Origin: Hawksworthiomyces lignivorus | Lineage: Eukaryota; Ascomycota; Sordariomycetes; Ophiostomatales; Ophiostomataceae | Reading direction: 5' to 3' | NCBI GenBank assembly: GCA_002917075.1 | Contig: NTMA01000042.1 | Coordinates: 186,001 to 250,000 of the forward strand | DNA length: 64,000 nt | Shown: piece by piece, positions 11,234-23,809 of the stretch | Layout of the letters: each line of letters begins with the position of its first letter | Position numbering within the stretch: the stretch's first letter is position 1 | Position numbers and translations under genes: made by a program | The notes under the pieces: model-generated | What the model saw: only the letters and a program-made list of their open reading frames with translations | What the model was told of the DNA's origin: nothing | Databases searched by the model: none

Positions 11234-12071
11234 GATTACTTTTGAAAGACGGGAAGAGACCATACCTTTTAGAGCAGACTTAAATCTCTTATAATATTTT
11301 GCACTGTGGGAGGTACTGGTGGAAAAGCGAGTAGTGGCGATTGTGATGGTCTGCCATGAAGCGCAATTTGAGTAGTAATGGTTACTCTACATGGGAAGCT
11401 GGTGGAAGTTCTGTCTTGAAAGATTCTTAACTGACAGTCGTAAAGCAAAAACGAAATCGATCCAGGTTGTGAAATTTGCTCCATATGATCTACCACGGCA
11501 GCTCAGCGTTCTGGTTTTCGTACCCCGACGAAAGATGAAAGAGGCCTGATATGCACAAGTTTTATCAACGAAATAGCTATCGCCTGATCAAGTAAATCCG
11601 CTTGGACTGAAATAGGCAAAGCAAGGCTTATAGTCTTGGACCGTGTCTATGATATTGACCTGGGACTGTTGGCGTAATTCTATTTTCAGACTTGCTCATT
11701 AATTCCACCATAATGATGAACACTTACGTGCTCAATTCGTTTTCAAAAAGTCGCATACTGGAAGCAGCTGTATGCGTAGTTGGGTTCAAATTTAGGCTAA
11801 CACCCCCAGGCGGCCGATGCTCGTTGTGGGCATCAGTCTTTATACAATTCATACTTCTTCTCCCCATCTCACACGACTTAATAGTAGATTGCCACCCCGT
11901 ATCCCAAAGTCGCTGACTAATAGCTCTCGATCTACTCCGTATATTTCCCATAATTAGCAAAATTTCTGAGCAGTTCACAATTATACATAAAAAGCGTTAA
12001 GATCCCTCCTCTAAAATATTCACTCCTTTATCGCGTGCCAACGGTAAAGCTACACACTGTCACTTCAAACA
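11234..12071. other. intergenic, no gene seen
   Basis: Sequence between the permease and the thioredoxin-like gene. The open frames here have no coding character. The promoter of the gene starting at 12,072 is expected in the last few hundred bases. Confidence 0.5.
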
Positions 12072-12527
12072 ATGACGATCATCAACGAGTTCGAACTTCC
12101 CGCATCTGCTGCAGATTTGCCTCTGCCTGACACAGCGAATTCTCCATTGTTCCTCCTCTTCATCGCTTCCAATGATCCAGCGACGGGCAAGCCCTGGTGT
12201 CCAGACGTAAGGGCTTCGTTGCCATCCCTCAAGGCTACCTTCGCCCCAAAGTCCAGTCCCGAAGTAGCTATCGTTGAAGTGGGCCAACGAGCAGAGTCAG
12301 TACATGCTACATCAGCTACCTATGTCTATATGGTACATGAGATGTTAATTTAGTTTGGCTGCAGATGGAGGCGTCCCGACAACGTCTTTCGCACAAAATG
12401 GAATGTACAAAGTGTTCCTACGCTAGTACGCTATGAGCGTGTCAGCAGCCAGATCAAGGAGGTTGGACGCTTGGTGGAGAGTGAGACTCTAGATACCAGC
12501 AGACTCGAGGCATTAATCAACAAATAA
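12072..12527 (+). CDS. TXNDC17/TRP14-like thioredoxin-fold protein
   Basis: Two exons, 12072-12295 and 12365-12527, give 128 residues. The join RAE|WRRPDNVFR is supported by a gtcagt donor, a ctgcag acceptor and the family pattern. The motif PWCPDVRASLP matches the TXNDC17 (DUF953) family, whose animal members carry WCPDC. Here the second active-site cysteine is Val, so a normal dithiol exchange is not possible with this motif and a monothiol or non-redox role is likely. The C-terminal half (TKWNVQSVPTLVRYE) shows the thioredoxin cis-proline region. It is predicted to be cytosolic, with no signal peptide. Confidence 0.85.
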
Positions 12528-12965
12528 ATAGAGCGATGTAGATATACACAAGAAAAATGGACACATTTGATCACTTTTATAGACAAGGATATTTCCTTAT
12601 TCTACATGCAGGTCGAGTCGGTCATCAAAAGCGACCAAGCAGACCGAGACGCATGTAATGCAAAGACAGCATAGACAGGTACGTGCTGGATGCTAAGCTA
12701 CATAGTCCATAATTATCTAGGACACAGAATTGCCAGTACTACACCAGGAAGAGAGTTAACAGAGTGGGCGAAACCTCCCACGCACATAGATGAAAGCGAA
12801 GGTTTGTCTAAAGTGCGAAGACGCCGACCTCCTTCATCTGTGCTTCCGTAGCTTGCAAGCATTTCGAAAGGACTCAGTAAACCGCGGCATCGGGCGGCGC
12901 CTCCCGTGGCGAACTCTCCCAGAAGATGGGCGAACTGCGGCCACAACGACTTCGACAGCTCAGCT
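12528..12965. other. short gap between convergent genes
   Basis: 3' regions of the thioredoxin-like gene (plus) and the NACHT-ankyrin gene (minus) face each other here. Nothing further is recognised. Confidence 0.5.
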
Positions 12966-15900
12966 CTATGAGCCCGTCTGCCCCTCGCCCTGCCGCTCAA
13001 ACAGCTTCAAGATCTTGGTGGCTTTCATGCTCGCTGCGACGTCCAGAGGCGTGCGCTGCTTCGCGTCTTCGCGCAAGGGATCGAGGCCGCGGGCCATCAA
13101 GAAGCGGAACCGCTGCACCTCGTGACCGCGCGCCGCCACGGCGTGCAAGAGTGACTCGCCGGCGTTGTTGACAGCGCCAAAGTCCATGCCGACCGCCTCA
13201 AATAGAGCCATCACGTGCGCATCTCCCGTTCGCCATCTCTCCTCTTGCGTGTACTGGCGGCCCCACGCATACAATGCGTCCTGGACATCGCTGTGGCGGA
13301 AGTAGGCAAACAACGGCGTCTCCCCCGCGGCGTTGCGCGCATTGGGGTCGGCCCCGCTCGCCAGCAGCCGCTCCAGCAGGGCCTGCTTGCTGACCTTGAA
13401 CTGGACTGCCTTCGCCTCCGCCCCTGCTCCGGGCAGGGTAGCGGCGAGGGCCACCTCGCTGGCGGCTTTGCCCCATGCCCCAGTGCTGACGCACCACGAG
13501 TCGTGCATTAAAAGGTGCAGCGCGGTGTCGCCGCTGCCCGACACGGGCCGCCGGACGTCTGCACCCGCGTCGAGGAGGGCCAGTACCGCCTTTTCGCCGT
13601 CTTCGCCTCCCTTTCTCAAGGCGACGTGCAGAGCCGTCCGACCGCTCGCGTCTGCAGCATCCACCAGATCGGGGGCCGCCTGAGCGATGCGCCGCAGCGG
13701 GGCGATTTCGCCCGTCGCAGCCAGGGCGTGCAAGGCGGTCCGGCCGTCGGCGGAGCGCGCGCGGACGTCGGCCCCGCGGTCGACAAGCGTCTGAACGGTC
13801 GAGACGAGGACATCGCCGTCGCTGGTGGATCTAGACTTGTCTCCGGGAGAGCTGATGCACGCGGTGAGCAGCAGCGTGCAGCCGGTGCTGGTGTCGCGCA
13901 GCTCGAGGTCGACGTTCCGGAAGGTCGGGTGCGCGAGGAATAGGTGCGCGAAGCGGCCGTCGGCGATGGCCCGGTGGATGACGGTTGTGCCCGCGCGATC
14001 GTACCGCACGCTGGGGGCTGCACCGCGGTCCAGCAGCATCTGGACCATCTGTGCGCGCGCCTCCGTGGTCTGCTGGTACCCGACGCGACCGGTCGCTGCG
14101 CGGTCGACGAGCCACAGCTCGTCGACCGCCAACTTTTCTCGCTCTATTTGATGTATATAGCCGTGCGCGATCTGCGCGGGACGTGCTGCGGCAATCTGCT
14201 CCCTCTTCGCAGCGATCTCCTCCCTCTTCGCAGCGGGCAGCATTGCGTTGGAGCTTCCGCCGTGGTCGAGAAGAAACTCGAGCACGTGTGGCATATGGCT
14301 GTCGATAGCGGCTGCCAAGTCTGGGTAGGTTACCCCGTCCCCTTGTTTGAGGAGTAGCCGCAGGATGCTGATATCGCCTCTTGCGCGCACAAGGCAGGTC
14401 AGCCCTTTGGCATCTGCAACGTTTACGTTGGCGCCTAGCGCGATGAGAGCTTCCACGGCCCCAACGTTAAACGATGGATGGCCCACATTTTCAAGGGCTG
14501 CGAGAAGCGGTGTGCAGCCGCGGGCGTCTCGAAGCTCGATGTCTGCGCCATGCTCGGTGAGGTATGGAAGAGCCTGAGCGACTTGCCACCAGTAGTTTCC
14601 TTTGACAAGCACGTGGAGAGCACTCTCCTTAGCTGTGTTCTGGGCGTTGATATTGATACCAACATCCTCAACCAGGACGCGAATGACGCTCATGTTGGGC
14701 ACTTCTGTCTGGCAGGCAGCCAGAAAGATAGGATCCTTCAGCTCCTCGCGCCCAGAGCACTGTATTTCATAGAGTGGTTTGCGAACATCCCAGACGTCCA
14801 GCTGGGAGATCACGTCCCTGGTGGCAACCTTTTTGATGATTCCTGCGAATCCTCGGCCTGCAAGCTCGTGAAGGGTGGCCAGTCCGAATGCGTCCGCCTG
14901 CAAGCCGCCTCCTTCAGTCAGCGCGGCAGCAGCGGCGTCGAAATCTCGCACCTTCATCAGCATCTCAAACTTCTTTCTAGATCGCTCCACGACGCTCTCT
15001 ATGGATTTAGAGCTATCGTCAATGGCTTTCCGATTGGCCTGTCTCCTGTAGAGGCACATAGTTCGACGGAGATGACTATTATCAAGCTCCTCAGGCGAAA
15101 TTGCCTTGCGAATACGATTCAAGCACTCAACCGTATAGTCTAGGTTGCTGAGAGAACCCCAAGACATGGCGTCATCCAGAACCCTCACGGTCGGGGGAGA
15201 AGCAGAAGCCAAGAGGTCCATGATCTCGTCCAGCCGCTCTCGCCGGTCCGAGTTGCGGTGTAAAATCTTGGACGCTTTACCCCGGTAGGTGTCCTTGCGC
15301 AGCACGGCCCTTGCATCGGGTTCAGAGTATCCCTCTGGGCTGTAGCCAGGCATCGGCCAATTTCGCTCTTCCTTTTTTTCAAACTTTAGGCAAGCGTGCC
15401 ACATGGAATGTGCCACGAATTTGGCCTCGTCTTCAGCAACGACTCTTGCCCCAGCTTCGAGGAGCAGTCTGACGCTCTCAGCCTCCCCCGACGCGCACGC
15501 AAAATGCACCGGCGTGCCGTTTCCCTGAAACCGGAAAGCTGTATCTTTAGCGTTTATAGCGGCAGCGAACTCGCCTGGAGTCACCCGCGATCTCAGAGTC
15601 TCTAGCAGTAGACCTAGGACATTCGGTTGGCGCGACCTTGCCGCGAGGTGAAGAGCTGTGAGCCCATCGCGGGTGGCTTTGCGTGGGTCTGCGCCGGCTT
15701 CCAAGAGACACCGAGTGTTGAACTCGCTATGAGTGGAAGCAAGGTGCAGCGCAGTAACGCCGTCGTTGTCAGCCTGGTCCACGCCGTGATCTTTGTAGTG
15801 CCGCTGAATCAAATACTGGAGCCAGGTGTACTGCTGCGGCTCTGTGCGGCCCCACCCCAAGGAAGACTTTATCTCGAGCTCCTTTGGTTGAGACATGCTT

Positions 15901-18900
15901 AGCAGGTGAAGCGTGGTGCGCCCTCTGTTGTTTGGCTGTGTCGGGTTAATACCGCTCAGAGAGTCGTGGTCCCACTCCGACGGGTGTGCAAAACTTTTTG
16001 GGCGGACGGCCGCCCAAAGATGCCAGAGCGTGTTGCCCTCGTAGTCTTCCTGGCTGGGATTGAGTCCATGGTCGACCAACAGTTTGAATTGTCTCGTCCA
16101 ACCTACGTGGAGCAAGGTTCGTCCCTGGAAATCTCTGGTGTCGAGCTTCGCACCTGCCTGCAACATCATCTCGAGCCCGGTGCCTGTGCTATCTCTTCCA
16201 GTCTCTACTTGATAGAAGAGAGGTGTTCGTCCCTTGTTGTCTCGCGCTTCAATATCGGCACCTGCCGCGGTCAAAGTGCTGAGGACGTCCTGACTAAAGT
16301 TGACAGAATCGTGACCCTTGAACCCACCGACCAGAACATGAAGTGGAGTGAGGCCGTCTTCGTTGCGCTGATTGAGGTCCCCCCCAGCTTCACGTAGCCG
16401 CTGGACTAGGTTCTGGAAGTCCTCCTTTGTCAGTGACGGCCGGCCAGGAGGTTGGCCGCCGGAAGGAGGGAATCTCTTCTCGCCGATAGCAGGAAAGCGA
16501 CGTGCGACGTAGTGGAATACGCTATTTCCCTTGTCGTCTACTGCATCACCTTTGGCTCCAAGTTCGAGCAGCTGAGCAGCCAGGTGCGTGTTTCCTTTAT
16601 CGAGTGCCGAAAGGAGGAGTGTGAAGCCTTCTTTATGCGCCGTCTGCTTCTGCTCCAGCCCTTGCTCTGTATACTCTAGTAGTAGTCGCAACATGTCGAT
16701 GTCCTGGCACCTGTGCAAGGGAGTCTCGCCTCGGTGATTCGTCGCGCTTGGATTAGCCCCGGCGCCCAGTAGGAGACGAGCAATAACGGGATCTCGGATG
16801 TAATGGAGGGCAGTATCTCCACTGCGTCGCCGCGCGCCGCTGCTCATCGCATCAACTCTGGAGCCGGCGGCTATCAGTAGTTTAAAGCACTCAATTATAG
16901 ATTCGGAGGCTTTCGCTTCCCGTCCGCAAAAACGCGCGAGCGCTAGGAGCGCAGTATCTTGCTCATCTTTGTCCATACCTGGCGGTATGTAGGAGCCGTC
17001 GTAGTGAAGAATGTTAGGGTCTGCCCCGGCCTGAAGAAGAAGTCGCACAATCTCGGTACTTCCGTGACTACATGCACGAAAGAGTGCTGTAAAGTCTTTT
17101 ACCTTTGCATTAACCTCAGTCAGAGGATGATGGAGAATCATCTCGACCATTTCAGAGCGGTTTCCCGACACGGCTATGCTTAGTAACTCATTCGCCTGTT
17201 CCGGTGCCTTGATGTAAGAGAAAAAAGCGCTCATCGCCTCCAAGTGACCATATTGACAGGCACGCTTTATAGGCGATTCCGAGTGCGAACCCATGCGTTC
17301 GACCATGTCGGCATATAGCGTTATCTCACCGAATGGATCATCGCCAGCCTCGACGAGCAGTTTGATGATTTCGGGATGGTTATGAGTCGCCGCCTCCAAC
17401 AACGGTGTTCCATATCTCATCGTGTGTTGGCTTTTGTCCGCTCCCGCCGCAAGAAGAAGCTTCACAATGTCGGCGTAGCCCTCCCTGGCAGCATAGGTAA
17501 GCGGAGTGGCCCCGTCTTTGCCGCCACCTGCATTGACGTCCATTCCGTGCCTGCCGAGCAAGACGCCTACATACGAAGTGAGTCCCAGTCTGACAGCCAC
17601 AAATAGAGGAGTCACATCGAGACGAACCCAACGCCCTGGCGACCAGGCTATCCACTTTCGCAATATATCAGCCGTGAGAAAGTCATCAAGAATCTTGTTG
17701 ACTTCGCTCTGGTCGTATCCTGCAAGCGCAGCTTTTCGAATATGAACGGGCCAGTTAGCAACGGCGTATTGGGTAAATGGAGGAGGCAATTGAACTGGTT
17801 CGTCGTAGGAAGGTCTTATTCGGGAAATTTGACCGCTAATTGCTTCTATAGGAGGCACCCCTTCGTCGAGGCCTCCGGAGAGGAGGTAGGACAAGCAAAT
17901 GACGGCGAGGCGATTGTGCGTGGGGCCCGGCTCCAGAATAGGGTACAGTGTGGAATCGGACTGGCGTGTCAAGCCGCTCAAAAACTCGGTCAGGCTGTGG
18001 TGCACCACCGAGACTGTCTCGTCAGGAAGGATCTCCAGGAGCGGCCCACAGGCCGATCGTACAAGGTCCTTGGCAGCCTTGAGATCACGTTTCTCAGGAG
18101 GGTGCCTTGTAGCATCTACCAACCCGGCAAGTTCGAGAAGACGCAGCGGCCGGGTGCTGTGGGTGACTGATTGCATAATCAAAAGCTGGATGTCATCCGA
18201 GACACCAGATCGTCGGGCGTGCTCGCTAAGCAGACCCGCGTACATGACGTTGAGATCTTGTGGAAGCTCCGATAGCACCTCGTCCACATCCGCGTCGGGC
18301 TGCAAGAACGCGTCCATAGCAAGCTTTGCGTAAAGGAACAGGCCATTTGCTCTGCCAGGGACAGCCTTTCGGATCAGAACTTGCTGCTTTTTGGGAATCG
18401 TGGACTGGTCTAATCTATGCTGCACATATGTGGCGATGTCCACGTCGACCTTGCGCTCCTCGAGCCGGATGTATAAAGCCTTTGCTGTTCTCAACGGCCT
18501 CTCGATGTAGTTAACCGGCCTGCTTGTGACGACAACCTTCACTTGTTCTGGTCGCCAAGAGCCAAGCTCAGCTAGGGATTCTAGGAAAGGCTCTAGGTCG
18601 CTCGTTTGATCCATTTCGTCCAATGCATCCACCACGCAGTACGCTCTAGGCATGTGCAGCATGGCTTCTCGAAGGTGGCTCCAGAGGTCGGCACTAGAGA
18701 GGCTGTCGAGCGAGCGGCCCTTTTCCACGTACTCTTTTAGTTTCAACTGCAGGGGTGGACTAAAGTTGAGCACTTGGTCCAGCCAATCTCTAAGGGCGGC
18801 CACGGGACTGTGATTGGCGTCGATGATCTGACGAAAGAAGAAGTAAAGCACAGGGTTCCCGTCATGCTTTAGCTGGTCGATCAAAGAAGCAGAAAAGACA

Positions 18901-19357
18901 GACTTCCCGGATCCCGGAATGCCTGTTGACTCAGGCAGATGATCAGAAACAGTCAGAGACACAATGATAATGGCGCCTCCTCTTCAAGAATGAACCTACC
19001 ACGAATCCAGAGCAGCCCGTATTCCTGGCTAGACTGCCAATCTCGATACGTGTCGGAAGACAGGAGCCAGCCACAGGTACCGTCAAGGTGCGAAGCTAGG
19101 TGCTTTCTGTACTCGCTACCATTGCCATCGTATGCAGTTGGCTGAAGCCATTGACGGATCTTCAAAATGATAGGTGCTGGCTGCGGAAGGAGGTTATCCG
19201 TATTGTAATCGCTGAGGTCATCACGCCTCGAGATTACAGCCCACTCCTGCTCATCCGGAGACTCTTTCGAGTCGCCAGCTAACCCTGAGTTCCTTGGTGC
19301 AATCGGGACCTCCACAACCGGCTCATCATCTTCTCTTCGAGTAGAACGGTATTCCAT
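12966..19357 (-). CDS. giant NACHT-ankyrin STAND protein
   Basis: Two exons on the minus strand: 19357-19000 and 18922-12966, with a 77-bp intron (donor gtaggt, acceptor caacag). The splice joins GLLWIRG to IPGSGKSVF and restores the P-loop; without it the Walker A would start out of context. The protein is about 2100 residues. A roughly 100-residue leader has no recognised effector domain (charged, then KIRQWLQP...CGWLLSSDTYRDW, the usual lead-in to fungal NACHT). The NACHT follows with Walker A IPGSGKSVF, Walker B-like CVVDALDEMD and VKVVVTSRP. Then comes a very long ankyrin region of more than 20 degenerate repeats. Unlike the gene at 361-4101, the repeats are old and diverged. Such proteins belong to the fungal NLR-like repertoire; function is inferred. 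The start at 19,357 is the first in-frame Met, and an extra upstream exon cannot be excluded. Confidence 0.85.
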
Positions 19358-19560
19358 CGCAAACGTAAGCGAAGAGTTTAATACAGATAACAGTAAGTGC
19401 AGGTGAATTCTAACTAGGTTACCTGTGCCATTGAAGGGAACTCGAAGTCTCGAGAAGCAGGTAGAGGTAAAAGCATCCTCATAAAGAGTCGGCTGCCTGG
19501 AATGTGTAGATCTTCGTATATGGGAGCCGTGCCGCTAGGCAACAGACGCAGAACAAACCA

Positions 19561-19680
19561 TGTTACCCCACACGAAAATCCTCTTTGAAAAACATCCTCA
19601 TTTAGCCGGGTACAGGCGCTGCACAGTCTGGCACAGGACTAAGCACCTCTACACAGGTATTGCGCTGCCTGTGTAGCCCC
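19561..19680 (+). repeat. dispersed repeat R1, copy A
   Basis: Begins tgttaccccacacgaaaat and later has gcgctgcacagtctggcac and ctaagcacctct. These blocks recur in order in the other R1 copies (22,651; 30,927; 32,764; 58,871 on plus, and inverted copies near 36,700 and 27,800). Non-coding. Confidence 0.75.
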
Positions 19681-20352
19681 TTTCCTAGTTTACCAAGTCT
19701 TACTTTCTTAATCTTATGGAGCCAGTTTCCAATATAGATGAACCCTTTCTTCGTGTTATTCATTCTATCGTTCGCTACCATCTTTCTTTCCACGACCTTC
19801 TGATTCATTTCGTAACATCTGCTTTGACAAAAATTACCTTTTAGTACTGCTAAGTTTCATTTCCAGCAAAAACTATTTCAACAAACACTTGTAAGAACAA
19901 AATCGCCTATCTTTTTGTCAATAGACTTTTCCATTTTTTTTTTTACCAACAAAGGAAAGTTAACAACAGCTATTCAAACTTAGCTTTTACTAATAAATAC
20001 CTGAACGATAGTATCATCTACACAAGCAGTATCCTACGTTTCTGAATACTTCGATCGCTAAAAGATACAACCACAATTAATAATTTTGCCTGTTCACCTC
20101 ATACTCTTACCTACATCATATACTACATTTAGCGCTAAAGTTTTCTTACCTACCTACTAAGGACCAAACTAATACACTTACATATAAATGGGGTATGACT
20201 ACACTCCGGCGGCGTCGCTGTGCAGAAAGAACAGACAACAGGAAGGAAAACATGCAAAGAGAAACAATCTCTTTAATTGACTAAATACGTGAGCCTCTAC
20301 ATGGCATAAATCTGACAGCTAGAATGTGTTACTTACCTAGGCACCTGCACAT

Positions 20353-20466
20353 AGTACAAATTACTTCTAAGAGACAAACCGTTCACTGCAGAGGACGCCA
20401 AAAATAGTAGCACACGCCTACTGAAAACGGCGGCCAGAACAGCAGCTCCTGCCTTTAACCTGTAAA
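20353..20466 (+). repeat. dispersed repeat R2, copy 2
   Basis: Aligns over about 115 bp with the minus strand of 6983-7095, including acttctaagagacaaacc, gacgccaaaaatagt, ctactgaaaacggcggcc and cctttaacctgtaa. Confidence 0.7.
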
Positions 20467-21249
20467 CCACTCCTGTAAACCTGGATTTGTGCGAAACAAT
20501 GGTGAAAATCATCTCCACGATTGCCCTCTCGTGATTTGCTAGGGAGAAGATGAGTGTATATGGGACTCATAATAATGGTGCTCATTTGAGTTATTTGCCT
20601 ATACTAAGAACAATTTACATGCTGAAAACCCTCTACTCTTCCTTCATGATGGTGAACTAAAATCTTGAGCAGGCTTCACTTTGCTTTTTCAAGTGCAAGG
20701 TTCCAACAGCCGCAGGTTCACTGACCTATAGTGCTTAGGTCGACCGGGCCCTCGATGAAGACGACACGGGCCCACTGACTGCCACTGACACGCTGGCACT
20801 CATGTATCAGCTTTGCATGTCGATTAGCTGGATCCAGGAGACAATCGACGATCTGAGGAGTCTACGGGCCGACGTGAGTAGGTGTGTTGGAAGCGCTCCC
20901 GGACCTGTCTGTGAAAACTGGGATATACTCGAGTTGCTTCTGAGTGAAGTCGGTACGCAGCTCATCCAACGCTGCGAGAAGACACATGCAACGATGGTGG
21001 ACGTACAGGAGAATTTTATTCACACCCGACAATTGCAGTCTTACAACGCTTCTTTCTAACCTTACCTTCTTTTGTCTTTGTTTCTACCTCTTATTTCTTT
21101 CGGTCTATTTTTCCTCTCTTCTTCATAATCCTTTCTCTCCCACTCTCTCACTCTCACTCTCAAACTGAAGATGTGCATTTTGAACGGTGGCATTTGTTTA
21201 CTGCAACGCTGCATGCGTTGATCAAGGTGATTTGGTTTTAGTTGGGTTG

Positions 21250-21350
21250 TTGCTTAAGAGCAAAACCTCTCACTGGGCAGGCACGCCTACTGAGAACAGC
21301 GGCCAGAACAGCGCCTTCATACTTTAACCTCTTAGCCTGGAGCCGCTGTT
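21250..21350 (+). repeat. dispersed repeat R2, diverged copy 3
   Basis: Contains gcctactgagaacagcggcc and agaacagcgcctt, matching the core of the other R2 copies. It is followed by an inverted echo (cgctgttgtggccgg) that could fold back on the core. Confidence 0.5.
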
Positions 21351-22650
21351 GTGGCCGGAGGAGCTAGCGGTAACCCCAATTAGAAAATATGGGATGAATC
21401 CTTTCTTGTCTATTGGCTGGAGTCTTTTGCCCTCCTTTCCCTTGTCTCTCACTTGTACTTCTCGGCTTCTTATCTTTACTTTTTTTTTTTCATTCTAATC
21501 TTTATTATCTCTTTTCACGAGGCAATACTTTTGATCATTGTAGAACGCGAGCGAATGTGCAACGAAGCCCGGTCGAGACGGTCTTAAAAAGGCGCCGGAG
21601 TCTTACTGCCATGGAATTGAAAGCTCCTTTCCCCAAGGTTCAGTCTTATAATCTAGCCTACTGATAACCTCTCATAATATTTACCTCTATTACCTGTGCT
21701 TTCTTACCTAATTCACCGTACTCTCTAACAAAAGGAATGCAGAGGCGGCCAATAGGGAAAAAAAGAGGGGTTTACAAAGAGGCTACACCATGCAGCACGG
21801 CCAGGAACCTCAAGGTTGGGATGCCTGGTACTTTAGGCGATATTCATGTGCCAAGAGCAGCACATGATCGCAGAACTAAAAGTGAATCAGAAGACGGCCT
21901 CCTGGGCAGCGACATACGAATTCTAACTTAGATCACAAACTCACCTACGTCGCCAGCACCGACAACGGCCTCCCATTCAAAGCAGGGAAATTACAGAGTT
22001 CATCGCAGCGGTGTCCAATTCCTTAATGTGAGTTCAACTTCGGATTGACTATAGATATAAGCATATAGACTTAACCTTCCGCCAGGACTTCTGTTGTGGG
22101 CGAGGGTGACATATCCGAAACTAGGTCGGTCAAAAGTAGCCGACCAAAGCACTCTCGCACAAGCACGCAGAAGGTACGAATAGGATGTGTGCTCAATATC
22201 TAGGCATTCCGATTTAGTACCTCTGCTCCCTCTTATTGGATGTAGAGAGAGACCACGCAGCTGGGAATCAAAACTAACCTAACCATTCAGGCTATCAGCG
22301 GTCTCATCGATTCTCACATCGCGTGAGTAGTGCAGAGATTCTTACGTAATAATATAATGTAGGCAACAAGCGAAATTCTCCTTCAGTCTTGCTATAAAGC
22401 CTGAAGCGATGAAGGAAGGTCACACAAGTAGCATAGAGGATCCTAAACTAAACTGAGAATCTGGCGGTTGAAACATATAGCACATGTACGCCATGAGATA
22501 CCATCAGTTTCCAAGCGGCGCTTTTTCTTTACGGAGGCCTGTGAAGTCTACCGCACCGCACCTAATTCCAAGTATGACAATCACGGCCTGTACGGCTATG
22601 GATCCCGGGCTTCACTCTCTAGACGAGCATTGTCAGTAGCGCAACCACTT

Positions 22651-22915
22651 TGTTATCCCACACGAAAACGCTCATCGAAAATTTCCTCTTTGGGCACCAA
22701 GCACCTGCGCTGCACACTCTGGCACTGGCGCTAAACACCTCTGCACAGGCTGCGCTTCGTGCCTGGCCATTACTGCCTGCGATGCATGCGCCACACCCAC
22801 TTCAAGCAAAGGACTTGAAAACGGACCAAGGGAAAGTTTGTCTTTTTTTGGCCTCCGGGGGGGGGGGGGGGGGTACATATGCTTGACTAGCAACTGTAAC
22901 TGCGTTTCTCCTATA
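22651..22915 (+). repeat. dispersed repeat R1, longest copy B, with T and G homopolymers
   Basis: Starts tgttatcccacacgaaaac and runs through aaatttcctctt, gctgcacactctggcactgg, ggctgcgcttcgtgcctggc and ccacttcaagcaaaggact. It then has aaagtttgtcttttttt, a run of about 16 G, and ctagca. Copy C at 30,927 keeps the same order, including the T tract and a shorter G-rich tract. The 5' edge is sharp while the 3' length varies between copies. Confidence 0.75.
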
Positions 22916-23205
22916 CATTTCTATTGATACGGTGTCTTTCTGTACTTTTCTCTAGGATCTTTCCTTTAGTTTCTCCTCTGGTTTCTACATTTTGCTGCCT
23001 TTAAATCTATTAAGTTTTACCCAAGTTTTTTAACTAAAAAATATCATACATATTATAAGTTTTCTTAAGTTATCTTGTAAGAGAGCTATAGATTTAAGCG
23101 ATATCATTTCTTATATAATAGAGAATGGGCTTCCTGAGTGGTTAATTGTTAACCTTTAATCTATTCGAAGATAACTAAAAGGAAAGAGTTAAAGTGTCAC
23201 GAATG

Positions 23206-23302
23206 GCGTGAGGGTTTACCCACTGTGCCAATTATCCAAAAAGATCATCAATATTAGCACAACGTGCTGATATTCCCTCACACTAGCGTTTATCACAACT
23301 GC
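23206..23302 (+). repeat. structured repeat R3, copy 1
   Basis: Flanked by gcgtgagggtttacc and ctcacactagcgt, whose GTGAG and CTCAC ends are complementary. The centre holds the inverted repeat aatattagcac / gtgctgatatt (23,250-23,274). A second copy in direct orientation starts at 23,714. Non-coding. Confidence 0.55.
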
Positions 23303-23713
23303 CTCGGAGGCCCTTTGGCATATGCATCATAACATTTGGTTACCCTCGACGGTGGTTTACCCTAAGCCGGTAAACAACCTTATAAAAATACCACACAAAT
23401 AAGTCAAATTTTTGTAAATCCCAGAGGAAATAATTTTGCGGGATTTCGAAATTCGTGGGCACCCTGGCCTCCTCCGAACCTCTACGTGCCAAGAGGTCGG
23501 TAGGACTGTGAGAAGCAGAAAATTCTCTTCTCAACAATCCTATTTTGGCCCCCATAGCTATACTAGTTGGTTAGTTATTGAATGAACAAGTTTGGTGAAA
23601 TTTTGGTTCTATTACAGGGCCTTACAGGCTTTGTCTGCCTTAAAAGGCCACTGAAAGTTAGTGCTTACACTGTTGAAATTTAACACCTTTCTTTTTTTTA
23701 AGATTGTTACGGC

Positions 23714-23809
23714 GGCGTGAGGGTTTACCACTATACTATATGACAAAAGGATCGCTATTCAAGCACTCAGCGCTTGAATCTCTCACACTAGCGTATATCA
23801 CTTCTGTGC
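23714..23809 (+). repeat. structured repeat R3, copy 2
   Basis: Same outer blocks as the copy at 23,206 (gcgtgagggtttacc, ctcacactagcgt). The central inverted repeat sits at the same place but is built from different bases (ttcaagc / gcttgaa, 23,758-23,778). Conserved pairing with changed sequence suggests a selected hairpin. Confidence 0.55.

Noticed and set aside
13740..13970. CCGTCGG cores inside the NACHT-ankyrin gene (and in other coding regions)
   Set aside because: They lack the WT...RW flanks and fall in GC-rich coding sequence, so they are expected by chance.
20735..21058. Open GC-richer patch reading TATDTLALMYQLC, considered as a TPR or NLR fragment
   Set aside because: The similarity to TPR text is too weak to support, and no neighbouring exons were found.
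22858..22873. Run of about 16 G as a possible assembly artefact or G-quadruplex
   Set aside because: It lies at the end of repeat R1 and has a shorter G-rich counterpart in copy C, so it is treated as part of the repeat.
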